Part shown: positions 7,003 to 14,141 of the stretch, in pieces | Layout: every line of letters starts with the position of its first letter | Numbering within the stretch: position 1 is the stretch's first letter | NCBI GenBank assembly: GCA_035569435.1 | Contig: DATMNB010000015.1 | Coordinates: 1-22,166, forward strand | DNA length: 22,166 nt | Reading direction: 5' to 3' | From: DASRDS01 sp035569435 | Lineage (GTDB): Bacteria; Gemmatimonadota; Gemmatimonadetes; Gemmatimonadales; Gemmatimonadaceae | The notes under the pieces: model-generated | What the model saw: only the letters and a program-made list of their open reading frames with translations | The model's database searches: none | What the model was told of the DNA's origin: nothing | Position numbers and translations under genes: made by a program

Positions 7003-7605
7003 ATGCGCATCGCCACTGTTATCGGACCTGTCCTCGTGTGGGGCGGGTCCGTGTCGTTTGTGGGGGCGCAGATTCCGGGCGCGCCGGTGCTGCAGAACGG
7101 GTTTCTCACGCCGGGGCTCATTGTCGCGGCGGACGGCGGAGTCGGGTGGAATCATGGGCTCGCCGGGGCCGCCGCCAGCTACTCACCCAACTCGCGCAGC
7201 GTGGCACTGAGCGCTGCCCTAGGGGCAGGATTCCCTCAAGGCCCAGCGTTCGCCTACGGCGTTCGCGCGACGCTGCCGATCCCCGTGTTTGCGCGGCGCG
7301 GTGCCTTTGGGCTGGTCGGGTTTCTCGGCCTCGGCGGTCTCTTGGGGTCGACGACCATCGTCGACGTGCCAATTGGCGTCGGCGTGGGATACCGGCATGC
7401 GCTTGGTGCCAATCGTGGCATATCCGTGTATGCCACACCATTTTACCTGATTCAACGGTCGGGCGGGAGCGACGGATCGTTCCGCACCGGGTTGGGTACC
7501 GATGTTACCGTGACGCCGCGCGTTGGCGTAACCCTCGGCGCGGATGCGGGAACGCGTGGGGGGCCGCGGTTTGGCGCCGGCCTCGCCTACCTGATCAGCC
7601 GATAA
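7003..7605 (+). CDS. Predicted outer-membrane beta-barrel protein (unknown function)
   Basis: A 200-residue exported protein that I cannot assign to a named family. It starts with a signal peptide (MRIATVIGPVLVWGGSVSFVGAQ), followed by alternating glycine/hydrophobic segments such as FGLVGFLGLGGLLG and VDVPIGVGVGYRHAL. It ends in a strand RFGAGLAYLISR, typical of small 8-stranded-type barrels. The ATG at 7003 is preferred over the upstream GTG at 6982 because GAGGGG precedes it and the signal peptide begins there. It lies 4 bases after atpC, so it is probably transcribed with the ATP synthase genes. It looks distantly related to the next gene product, sharing a P-[IV]-G-[VI]-x-x-G segment and a similar last strand. 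Confidence 0.72.
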   Translation: MRIATVIGPVLVWGGSVSFVGAQIPGAPVLQNGFLTPGLIVAADGGVGWNHGLAGAAASYSPNSRSVALSAALGAGFPQGPAFAYGVRATLPIPVFARRGAFGLVGFLGLGGLLGSTTIVDVPIGVGVGYRHALGANRGISVYATPFYLIQRSGGSDGSFRTGLGTDVTVTPRVGVTLGADAGTRGGPRFGAGLAYLISR

Positions 7606-7606
7606 A

Positions 7607-7633
7607 ACCAAGATCGCACCAAGATCACACCAA
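7607..7633 (+). repeat. Short tandem direct repeat between the two small barrel genes
   Basis: ACCAAGATCGC (7607-7617) is followed directly by ACCAAGATCAC (7618-7628) and a partial third copy ACCAA (7629-7633). It fills most of the 40-base gap before the ribosome-binding site GGAGAGG of the next gene. Its function is unknown. Confidence 0.6.
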
Positions 7634-7645
7634 TACGGAGAGGCA

Positions 7646-8287
7646 ATGCACGATTGGACACGCCGGGTGGTGGTGGGAGCACTTGTGGGTGTGGCAGTTG
7701 CTGGACGGGCGGAAGCCCAAGCGTGGAATTACCCGACGTTCCAAGGGCCGAGGGTCGTGAGTCGCGAGTTCAACTTCGCCGTGGCGTACGGCGGGGATGG
7801 TGGCACGGATGTGTTCGCACAATGGCGCGAGGGACTCGATGCTACGAACCAACTCGAGGTGGAAGGCGGGTTTATCTCGCCGCGGTTCGGGAACGCCAGA
7901 GCGTTGATCGGCGGTTCGTATGCACACCAAATCACGACGGCGACCGCCGAGATGCCATTAGATCTGCTCTTCACCGTTGGGCTCTACGATTCGTTCGGGG
8001 ACGGCAACTTTTTCCGACTGCCGGTCGGCATCTCGGCCGGGCACACGTTTCCGCTCGATGGCGGCGTGTCGATCACGCCGTACGTGCACCCGCGGCTGTC
8101 GCTCGATGCGTCGGGGTGCTGCGACAAGCTGGGGCTCGAGTTTGACGTGGGCGGCAACTTCCAACTGACGCAGCAGTTCGCCATTCGTGTGAGCGGGACC
8201 TTTGGTGGCTCGAACGTCGCCCCCAACGATTCCGGATTCGGGATCGGGGTGGCGTGGACGCCAAAAGGGTTGCGCGGAGCACACTGA
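7646..8287 (+). CDS. Predicted outer-membrane beta-barrel protein with vicinal cysteines (unknown function)
   Basis: A 213-residue exported protein of no family I recognise. The signal peptide is MHDWTRRVVVGALVGVAVAG up to the cleavage region RAEAQA, and the ATG follows a good ribosome-binding site (GGAGAGG). The body alternates short polar turns with strand-like segments (FRLPVGISAGHTF, VSITPYVHPRLSL, FGIGVAWTPKG), consistent with a small barrel. A Cys-Cys pair occurs in DASGCCDKLG, unusual in this protein class and a possible target for disulfide formation. Arrangement and motifs suggest distant homology to the preceding product. Its TGA overlaps the ATG of the EAL gene (TGATG), indicating coupled translation. 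Confidence 0.72.
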   Translation: MHDWTRRVVVGALVGVAVAGRAEAQAWNYPTFQGPRVVSREFNFAVAYGGDGGTDVFAQWREGLDATNQLEVEGGFISPRFGNARALIGGSYAHQITTATAEMPLDLLFTVGLYDSFGDGNFFRLPVGISAGHTFPLDGGVSITPYVHPRLSLDASGCCDKLGLEFDVGGNFQLTQQFAIRVSGTFGGSNVAPNDSGFGIGVAWTPKGLRGAH

Positions 8288-9534
8288 TGGCGACGCTCCC
8301 CCTCGTCAGCGAGGCCATTGAGGCCATGCGCGCGCCCATCGCGGCGCGGGGGGAGCTCATCGTCCTGTACTTCCGCTTTGTGCGGTTCGGGAAGCTGGAG
8401 GAGATCTACGGCTGGGAAAAGCTCGACGCGGTGCTCGAAACGACGGCTAACGCCGTACGCGATTATCTCCGCCGGAGCGCGGTGGCCGCGTCGTGCGCCG
8501 TGGTGGCGTTCCCGCACGACGAGGACTTTGTGTTTCTGCACGTGCCTGCCGCCGGCGTCGACGCGGCGTCCGACGCCGAAGTGACCGAGATCGCGGGGAC
8601 GCTGCAACGGTACGTCTCGGCGCGCATCGAGTCGGCGCACGGCGAGGACATCGCGGCGCTGACCGAGATCTACGCCGGGCGGGCGCACGTGCAGTCGGAC
8701 CCCAAGGTGCGCGTCGAGCGGCTCATCTACCGCGGGATCCGGGAAGCGGCCATCGCCGCGCGGAGCGTAGAGCAACGCGAGCGCGCGCGGCAGATCGGCG
8801 AGCTTCGGGCGACGATCCGCGACCGCGCGGTGTACATCGACTATCACCCCATCGTGGTCGCGGACACGGGGCGCGTCTTCGGGTACGAGGCGCTAGCGCG
8901 TGGGCTCAGGCGGTCGTTGCGGAGCCCGGAGGTGATGTTCGATGTCGCCGCCGAGGCGAATCTCTTGTGGGAGTTGAGCCGGGTGTGCCGGTCCAAGGCG
9001 TTGGAGGGGATGTCGCGGTTGGAGCCCGGGCAGCTGCTCTTTCTCAACGTCGATCCGCATGATTTCGCGGATCCCGAGTTCAGCGAGATGGCCAATCACG
9101 ATCCGCATCGGGTGGTCATCGAGATCACCGAGCGCACGGCGATCAAGGACTATCCGTGGCTGCGCGATCGGCTGCAGGCGTTCCGGGCGCGCGGGTATCG
9201 GTTCGCGGTCGATGACGCGGGGAGCGGGTATGCCGGATTGGGGTCGATCGCCAACCTGGAGCCCAACTTCATCAAGCTGGACCGGTCACTCATCTCGGGG
9301 CTCGACACCAACGCCACGAAGCAGCGTCTCGTCGAGACCATGGTGCGGTTCGCGAACGAGCAGGGGGCGATGGTCATCGCCGAAGGGGTCGAGCAAGCTG
9401 AGGAATACGCGGCGGTCGGGCGGCTTGGCGTGCACCTCGTGCAGGGGTTTTTCGTGAATCGTGACGTGAGGGATCAACCGGTCAGCAGCCGGCCGACGAT
9501 GGCCGCGGATCGCTGGGCGGCGCCCAACCCCTGA
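8287..9534 (+). CDS. EAL-domain c-di-GMP phosphodiesterase with degenerate GGDEF-like N-terminus
   Basis: A 415-residue cytoplasmic protein. Residues about 185-392 form an EAL domain that keeps the residues needed for c-di-GMP hydrolysis: E201 in YEALAR, N254 in LFLNVDP, E279 in EITERT, D309-D310 in VDDAGSGYAGL, K330 in FIKLDRSLI, E366 in IAEGVEQ and Q386 in VQGFF. It is therefore probably active, lowering c-di-GMP. Residues about 20-165 resemble a GGDEF fold, but the active-site signature is replaced by FPHDEDFVF, so it is more likely a regulatory domain than a cyclase. There are no membrane segments. The ATG at 8287 overlaps the previous stop and follows GGAG; the GTG at 8254 is less likely. 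The last 61 bases overlap the convergent waaA gene. Confidence 0.93.
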   Translation: MATLPLVSEAIEAMRAPIAARGELIVLYFRFVRFGKLEEIYGWEKLDAVLETTANAVRDYLRRSAVAASCAVVAFPHDEDFVFLHVPAAGVDAASDAEVTEIAGTLQRYVSARIESAHGEDIAALTEIYAGRAHVQSDPKVRVERLIYRGIREAAIAARSVEQRERARQIGELRATIRDRAVYIDYHPIVVADTGRVFGYEALARGLRRSLRSPEVMFDVAAEANLLWELSRVCRSKALEGMSRLEPGQLLFLNVDPHDFADPEFSEMANHDPHRVVIEITERTAIKDYPWLRDRLQAFRARGYRFAVDDAGSGYAGLGSIANLEPNFIKLDRSLISGLDTNATKQRLVETMVRFANEQGAMVIAEGVEQAEEYAAVGRLGVHLVQGFFVNRDVRDQPVSSRPTMAADRWAAPNP

Positions 9535-10754
9535 CGGACGACCTCGCGGGCCGCGCTGCCCGCGTCGCGGCGGGCGCTGTCGTCTGTCGCCCACTCCCGG
9601 ATCTGGGCCGCAAGATCGGCAATCGTCGGCACGGAGCGGGCGGCGCCCGCGGCCAGGAGCACGGCGGCATCGCGGCTGGCGTAGTAGCGCGGGCCAAAGA
9701 GGATCGGGACGCCGAACGCCGCAGGCTCGAGGGTCGAGTGCAGGCCCGCGGCGTGGAAGGCGCCACCGACGAAGGCGATGTCGGCGGTCGCGTAGAGGTC
9801 GCCTAGGACACCGACCCGGTCGACGAGGACGAGGTCAGCCGCGGCCGCGTCGGGGTCGTCCACGCGGGCGTAGCGGACGTCAGCGGCCCGTGCCCAGGCC
9901 TCGATGGCCGACAGGTGGGCCTGGGTCGGCTCGTGGGGCGCGATGACCAGGCGGGCCTTGGGGACAGCCTGACGCCAGGCGGGGAGGAGGACGCGTTCGT
10001 CGGATGGCCAGGTCGAGCCGGCGACGATTGTCAGGCGCGTGTCGTTCCAGGAGAACTCGCGATCGAGGATCGGGTGGGAGCGGGCCCAGACCTGGTCGTA
10101 GCGGGTGTCGCCGGTGATGGTGATGACGTCTGGGCGGACGCCGAGCGTGACCAAGCGGTCGGCGTCGGCCTGATCGATGGCGCCGACGGTGTCGAATCGG
10201 GCGTAGGCGTCCGACAGGAGGGCCCGGGCGAGGCCGGTGGTGCGGGACGACGATGCGCTCAGCGTTGCACTAATGAGACCGAGGCGGACGCCGCGCGCAG
10301 CTGCGCGTTGGACCAGGATGGGCCACACATCGAGCTTGCTGAAAACCAGGGCGGTGGGATCCAGGGCATCGAGGATCGCGTTGGCGGCGGGGACAGTGTC
10401 AAAAGGAAGAAAATCGGTGAAATCGGCCAGGCCGGTTTGGAGAAGAGTTCTGGCGAAGGTCTCAGCACTCGGGGAGAAAAAGGTGTAGACCACCTGGAGG
10501 TCGGGGGTGCGGAGCGGCTCCAGTGTCGGGCCGGGAGTGCGGAGAAGTTCGAGCACCGGTCGTGCCTGGAGGCCTTCGCCGACGGAGGGGGCGTGCATCC
10601 AGAGCAGCGGTCGCGTTCGATCCCGCGCGGTGTGGCCCCATGTCGTGAATCGGCCCACTACCCCGGCTCGGGCGGCGATCGCCCGGAGCCATTTCGGCCC
10701 GGGGCGGCCCCACCCGGCGATTCGTGACAGGGCCGCGGCCGACGTGGCGGCCAC
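9474..10754 (-). CDS. waaA: 3-deoxy-D-manno-octulosonic acid (Kdo) transferase
   Basis: A 426-residue GT-B glycosyltransferase (kdtA/waaA) that adds Kdo from CMP-Kdo to lipid A precursor at the inner face of the inner membrane. The N-terminal LWMHAPSVGE contains the expected catalytic base (E60). The family TELWP motif appears as SKLDVWPILV, with Glu replaced by Asp. VIAPHEPTQAH and VGGAFHAAGLHSTLEPAAFGVPILFGP match the sugar-nucleotide-binding C-terminal half. The start is uncertain: GTG at 10754 is the best in-frame codon but has no Shine-Dalgarno, and the frame stays open toward dsbA. It lies 35 bases after the DsbA-like gene, probably in one operon. It shows that the host makes LPS with Kdo. 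Confidence 0.9.
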   Translation of the reverse strand: MAATSAAALSRIAGWGRPGPKWLRAIAARAGVVGRFTTWGHTARDRTRPLLWMHAPSVGEGLQARPVLELLRTPGPTLEPLRTPDLQVVYTFFSPSAETFARTLLQTGLADFTDFLPFDTVPAANAILDALDPTALVFSKLDVWPILVQRAAARGVRLGLISATLSASSSRTTGLARALLSDAYARFDTVGAIDQADADRLVTLGVRPDVITITGDTRYDQVWARSHPILDREFSWNDTRLTIVAGSTWPSDERVLLPAWRQAVPKARLVIAPHEPTQAHLSAIEAWARAADVRYARVDDPDAAAADLVLVDRVGVLGDLYATADIAFVGGAFHAAGLHSTLEPAAFGVPILFGPRYYASRDAAVLLAAGAARSVPTIADLAAQIREWATDDSARRDAGSAAREVVRQGLGAAQRSAAIVGRLLTG

Positions 10755-10789
10755 GGCGTAGGCCGCGCGGAGGACGGCCGAGGAGGCCG

Positions 10790-11494
10790 TTATTTCTTCG
10801 CGGCCGCGGCCGCGAGCGCGTCGTCGAGCGCCTGTCGGAACTGGTCGGTCGGGCGGGCGCCGGCGATCAATTTATCACCGATGATGATAGTCGGGGTCGA
10901 CTGCACGCCGGCGCGTTCGGCCCGATCGACATCGGCCTGGATCATCGCATCCACCTGTCCCGATGCGATGCACTTGACCATGGCGGTGGTATCGATACCA
11001 ATGGAAGTCGCCAGCGAGTCGAACACCGGGCGTGGGTTGGGGCGAGGCGCCCACCGGGCTTGCGCCGTAAAGAGGGAATCGTGCATGGGCCAAAACTTGC
11101 CCTGTGCGCCTGCGCACATCGCCACCTGGGACGCGGGGAACGCGTTGGGGTGCATCTGCAGGGGGAAATTGAGAAACGCGATGCGGACTTTGCCGTTGTC
11201 GACGTAATCGTGCTTGAGGGCGGCGAAGGATTGGTCGTGCCACTGCTTGCAGTAGGGGCACTGGAAGTCCGAGGCCATGACCATCCAGACTTTCGCCGAC
11301 GGGTTGCCTTCGATGCGCGCTTGGTCGATCTTCTGCGCAAATGAATCCGTCGGAGCGGCGGTGTTGGCCACGGCGCGTGCCGTCACCCCCCCTTTGGTCG
11401 TCGTCGCTCCGTCGGATGTATTGCACGCAGCGTGAGCAACAACCACCACGATGAACGCGGGGATGGTGAGTGTGGACTTGAGAGCAGCGTGCAT
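10790..11494 (-). CDS. DsbA-like thioredoxin-fold lipoprotein
   Basis: A 234-residue envelope protein of the DsbA/thioredoxin_4 family. The active site is CPYC (residues 79-82) in DFQCPYCKQWH, and the cis-proline loop is QSTPTIIIG. The N-terminus MHAALKSTLTIPAFIVVVV ends in a lipobox-like AHAAC, so it is probably a lipoprotein anchored at C24. The family oxidises, reduces or isomerises disulfides in exported proteins; which of these cannot be told from sequence. I chose the ATG at 11494 because the signal peptide begins there. The longer start at 11569 adds 25 proline- and arginine-rich residues that would spoil it. It precedes waaA on the same strand and is divergent from the large envelope operon. 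Confidence 0.9.
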   Translation of the reverse strand: MHAALKSTLTIPAFIVVVVAHAACNTSDGATTTKGGVTARAVANTAAPTDSFAQKIDQARIEGNPSAKVWMVMASDFQCPYCKQWHDQSFAALKHDYVDNGKVRIAFLNFPLQMHPNAFPASQVAMCAGAQGKFWPMHDSLFTAQARWAPRPNPRPVFDSLATSIGIDTTAMVKCIASGQVDAMIQADVDRAERAGVQSTPTIIIGDKLIAGARPTDQFRQALDDALAAAAAKK

Positions 11495-11595
11495 TCGCAG
11501 GTGGCTTCGCGTTGGTTGCGGGTGTGGTCTGGAGGCGGTAGGGCCGACGCCGGTACGGACATCTGGCATTGCGCCCGCCGTGCTTTGGCCCCAAA

Positions 11596-11625
11596 ATCAT
11601 ATGCACTGTTCACTTATCCGTGCAA
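11596..11625 (-). promoter_or_regulatory. Possible sigma70-type promoter for the DsbA-like gene
   Basis: On the minus strand TTGCAC (11620-11625) is followed after 18 bases by TATGAT (11596-11601), a good -10 match with a weaker -35. Transcription would begin near 11589 and leave a leader of about 95 bases before the ATG at 11494. I see no comparably good promoter on the plus strand for the operon starting at 11684. Confidence 0.35.
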
Positions 11626-11673
11626 GGCATAGCTCTTGCGCCCGTCTCACGTGACTTTTCTCTCGCCGGGAGC

Positions 11674-11680
11674 AGGAGGA
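11674..11680 (+). promoter_or_regulatory. Strong Shine-Dalgarno opening the envelope operon
   Basis: AGGAGGA lies 3 bases before the ATG at 11684, an almost full anti-16S complement. It decides the start over the frame's earlier start codon at 11636, which lacks such a site and would bury the signal peptide. Confidence 0.8.
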
Positions 11681-11683
11681 CTC

Positions 11684-12880
11684 ATGCGCACAACGGTCGT
11701 GGCCTGCACCGCCCTGGCCGCCGCGATGTTGTGTGCGGCGCGCCCGGTCCTGGCGCAAGACACGAACGTCGTGCAGCGGCCCAGCCTTCTCCAATCGGAA
11801 CCCCAGGCGTTCGGGCCGACGCTGGATTTTGGCACGGGCTTGATCACAATTCCGACGGCGTGGGTTTCGCCCAAGTCGTCGGATTTCTTCATCTCGATCT
11901 CCGGGATCCGGATTCCATCGGCGATCGGCGCGACGAATTCCCTCTTCTCGTATTTCAACGGCAACGGGGCGATCGACACCCACTGGCTGGGACGATTCGA
12001 CGTCGGGTTCTCGCTCTATAGCAACAATCCCGAATACGGTTTCTTCGGGAGCGTCCTGGTGGTCAAGGATCACCAGTTCTTCTCGTGGATGCCGGCGATT
12101 TCCGCGGGGGTTCGGAACCTGGGCCCATACCCGCACGAGGACCGTTACCTGATCGGCCACGACATCACGGTCGATTCGGCGGGCTTTGTGAAGGGATTCA
12201 CCCCGATCTTCTACAAGCACTTCCACACGGCGCCGACGTTCTATGGCGTCGCCACCAAGTCGTTCGAGTTGCCGGTCCCGATTCCGTCGTCGGTGAGCGT
12301 CACGGTGGGTGAAGGGAGTGGCTTATTCAGCGAGGATGGTCGGCTCGGGAACGCGTACAGCACGTCGTTTAATGCCGGGACCGGATTCTTCTTCGGGCTC
12401 CAGGGCAGCACGCACCCGATCCAGGACCTCACGCTGTCGCTGCTGGGCGAGAACGACGGGTGGGAGTTCAACTTTGGCGGTCGTGCCGAGTACCGTGGCT
12501 TGGGGCTCGGCATTTACGGATTGGAGATGACACAGGGTGGGCGCCACCTGCCGCAGGCGGAGTTGATCTACAACTACAAGAAGATCGCCGTGGTCTTCAG
12601 CTACGCTGGCAACTTCAAGGAGCTCTCGCGCGGTGTCTTCCTGCGGTCGGAGATCTCGGATCTCGAGCGCCAGCAGCAGATCATGAAGACCGAGATCGCG
12701 CGGCGTGAGCACAAGATTCAACAACTGCAGGTGCAGTTGACCAAGCTCCAGGGGTCGGCACTGAGCGATGTCGATCGGCAGCGCCAGCAGCTGGAAACGC
12801 AGCTGAAAGAGGAGCAGGACGCGATTCGTCGGGCCAGTGAACGGCTGCAGCAGTTGCAGCAGGGGCAGAAACCCCAATGA
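11684..12880 (+). CDS. Predicted outer-membrane beta-barrel with C-terminal coiled coil (paralog 1)
   Basis: A 398-residue exported protein without a family name I can give. A signal peptide (MRTTVVACTALAAAMLCAAR, then PVLAQ) leads into about 290 residues of strand-rich sequence. This opens with DFGTGLITIPTAWVSP, which recalls the opening of YjbH/GfcD-type exopolysaccharide-associated barrels. Later landmarks are RNLGPYPHEDR, FYGVATKSFELP, LLGENDGWEFNFGGRAEYRG and IYNYKKIAVVFSYAGN. Residues about 320-395 are a heptad-like charged coiled coil, rich in Gln, Glu, Arg and Leu. The next gene encodes a clear paralog with the same architecture. First gene of a long operon, with a strong ribosome-binding site. 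A likely role is an outer-membrane anchor or pore reaching into the periplasm through its coiled coil; this is inference. Confidence 0.8.
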   Translation: MRTTVVACTALAAAMLCAARPVLAQDTNVVQRPSLLQSEPQAFGPTLDFGTGLITIPTAWVSPKSSDFFISISGIRIPSAIGATNSLFSYFNGNGAIDTHWLGRFDVGFSLYSNNPEYGFFGSVLVVKDHQFFSWMPAISAGVRNLGPYPHEDRYLIGHDITVDSAGFVKGFTPIFYKHFHTAPTFYGVATKSFELPVPIPSSVSVTVGEGSGLFSEDGRLGNAYSTSFNAGTGFFFGLQGSTHPIQDLTLSLLGENDGWEFNFGGRAEYRGLGLGIYGLEMTQGGRHLPQAELIYNYKKIAVVFSYAGNFKELSRGVFLRSEISDLERQQQIMKTEIARREHKIQQLQVQLTKLQGSALSDVDRQRQQLETQLKEEQDAIRRASERLQQLQQGQKPQ

Positions 12881-14103
12881 CAACCGCAACGAAATGGCTG
12901 CTGGCCGCTATCGCGCTCACGGGCGTGGCGCGCACGGCCGCGGCCCAGGGGGAGTTTCCGCAAACGCGGTATTGGGGCACGGGGTTGATCGACATCCCGG
13001 TGGCGTCGGTGTCGCCGCTCTCCGGGGACTTCTCGATCCAATACGCCGGGACGGGCTACCAGACGAGTTCCTTGGTGCCCCTCTATCACAATGGTCTCAA
13101 CAGCCAAGGCAACCTGACGGTGGCGCTGTTTGGCCGCGCCGAGGTCGGGGTGACGGCGTTCTCCGGGGATCCGGAGCAGGGGTTCTCCGGCCAGCTGATG
13201 CTCCTCAGGGAACGCGATTTCTCGCCGAACAGCATCCTGCGGTATCTGCCCAACGTGGCGTTCGGTGTTCGCAACGTCGGCCCCTACCCGCACATCGATC
13301 GGTTCAATCTGGGCTACGGCGAAACAGTGAACCCCAACGGGGGGTCGGCGCCGGTGATCCGGGCCGACAGCGTCCATCGCTCATTCGAGACCAACAACTC
13401 GGTGTACGGGGTGGCGACTAAGGGCTTCCTGCTGTCGGACATCAAATCGAGCTTGCCGGAGATCGGGATCGATCTCACGATCGGCTACGGCGACGGGCTG
13501 TTCAGCAACCACGGCAACTTGCCGGTGAAGCTCTATGCGTCCAACGCTACCGGCGGGTTGTTTTATGGGGTCGATGCCACGATGCGACCAACGCCCAACA
13601 CGCTAGTGACGATCATGGGGGAGAACAACGCCTGGGACTTCAACGTCGGCGCCCAGGTCGACTGGCGGGGTCTCCGCGCGGGCGTGGCAGTGACGGAGCT
13701 CGGCGCTGGCAGTCAGAAGATCAACCCGACCGAAGCGGCGACGGCGATCTACCACTATACCAAGTTCGCCTTCACGGTGGGGTGGCATAGCAACATCTTC
13801 GCGCTCTTCAAGGGACACTTCCTGGAGAATCGCGAAGCGGCACTCAGGAAGGAACGCGATACGATGCTGGCCGAGGTGGCGAAGCGGCAGGGGCGTATCG
13901 CGGAGCTGCAGGAGCTGGTGAAGCAGTACGAGGCGCAGAACCTGCTCGAGTTGGAGCAGCGGCGTGAGGCGGCACAGGCGGAGTTGAAAGCGGAAACTGA
14001 AGCGTTGCACCGGCTCGAAGAGCGGCTCAAGCGCGTCGAGCAGGAAACGGGAGGGCAGGCGCCACCACCCCCGCCGCAGGCCCCGCCCGCGCCTCATCCG
14101 TGA
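12877..14103 (+). CDS. Predicted outer-membrane beta-barrel with C-terminal coiled coil (paralog 2)
   Basis: A 408-residue paralog of the preceding product. It starts at the ATG of an ATGA overlap. The signal peptide is MTTATKWLLAAIALTGVART up to AAAQ. Shared landmarks in the same order are YWGTGLIDIPVASVSP, RNVGPYPHIDRF, VYGVATKGFLLSD, IMGENNAWDFNVGAQVDWRG and IYHYTKFAFTVGWHSN. Residues about 316-391 form a charged coiled coil, followed by a proline-rich tail (residues 394-408) that the first paralog lacks. Such a tail could cross or bind peptidoglycan or dock to another protein; that is inference. The YjbH/GfcD resemblance noted for paralog 1 applies here too. Its TGA overlaps a possible GTG start of the next gene (GTGA at 14100-14103). 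Confidence 0.8.
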   Translation: MTTATKWLLAAIALTGVARTAAAQGEFPQTRYWGTGLIDIPVASVSPLSGDFSIQYAGTGYQTSSLVPLYHNGLNSQGNLTVALFGRAEVGVTAFSGDPEQGFSGQLMLLRERDFSPNSILRYLPNVAFGVRNVGPYPHIDRFNLGYGETVNPNGGSAPVIRADSVHRSFETNNSVYGVATKGFLLSDIKSSLPEIGIDLTIGYGDGLFSNHGNLPVKLYASNATGGLFYGVDATMRPTPNTLVTIMGENNAWDFNVGAQVDWRGLRAGVAVTELGAGSQKINPTEAATAIYHYTKFAFTVGWHSNIFALFKGHFLENREAALRKERDTMLAEVAKRQGRIAELQELVKQYEAQNLLELEQRREAAQAELKAETEALHRLEERLKRVEQETGGQAPPPPPQAPPAPHP

Positions 14104-14141
14104 GGCACTGGCGGGTATTCGGCGGGTATGAGCGACCAAAG

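Noticed and set aside
11564..11572. TGGCATTGC resembling a sigma54 -24 element upstream of the envelope operon
   Set aside because: No TTGC-type -12 element lies at the required spacing.
11622..11639. GCAAG/CTTGC inverted repeat upstream of the envelope operon
   Set aside because: Only 5-base arms with an unmatched interior; within chance expectation.
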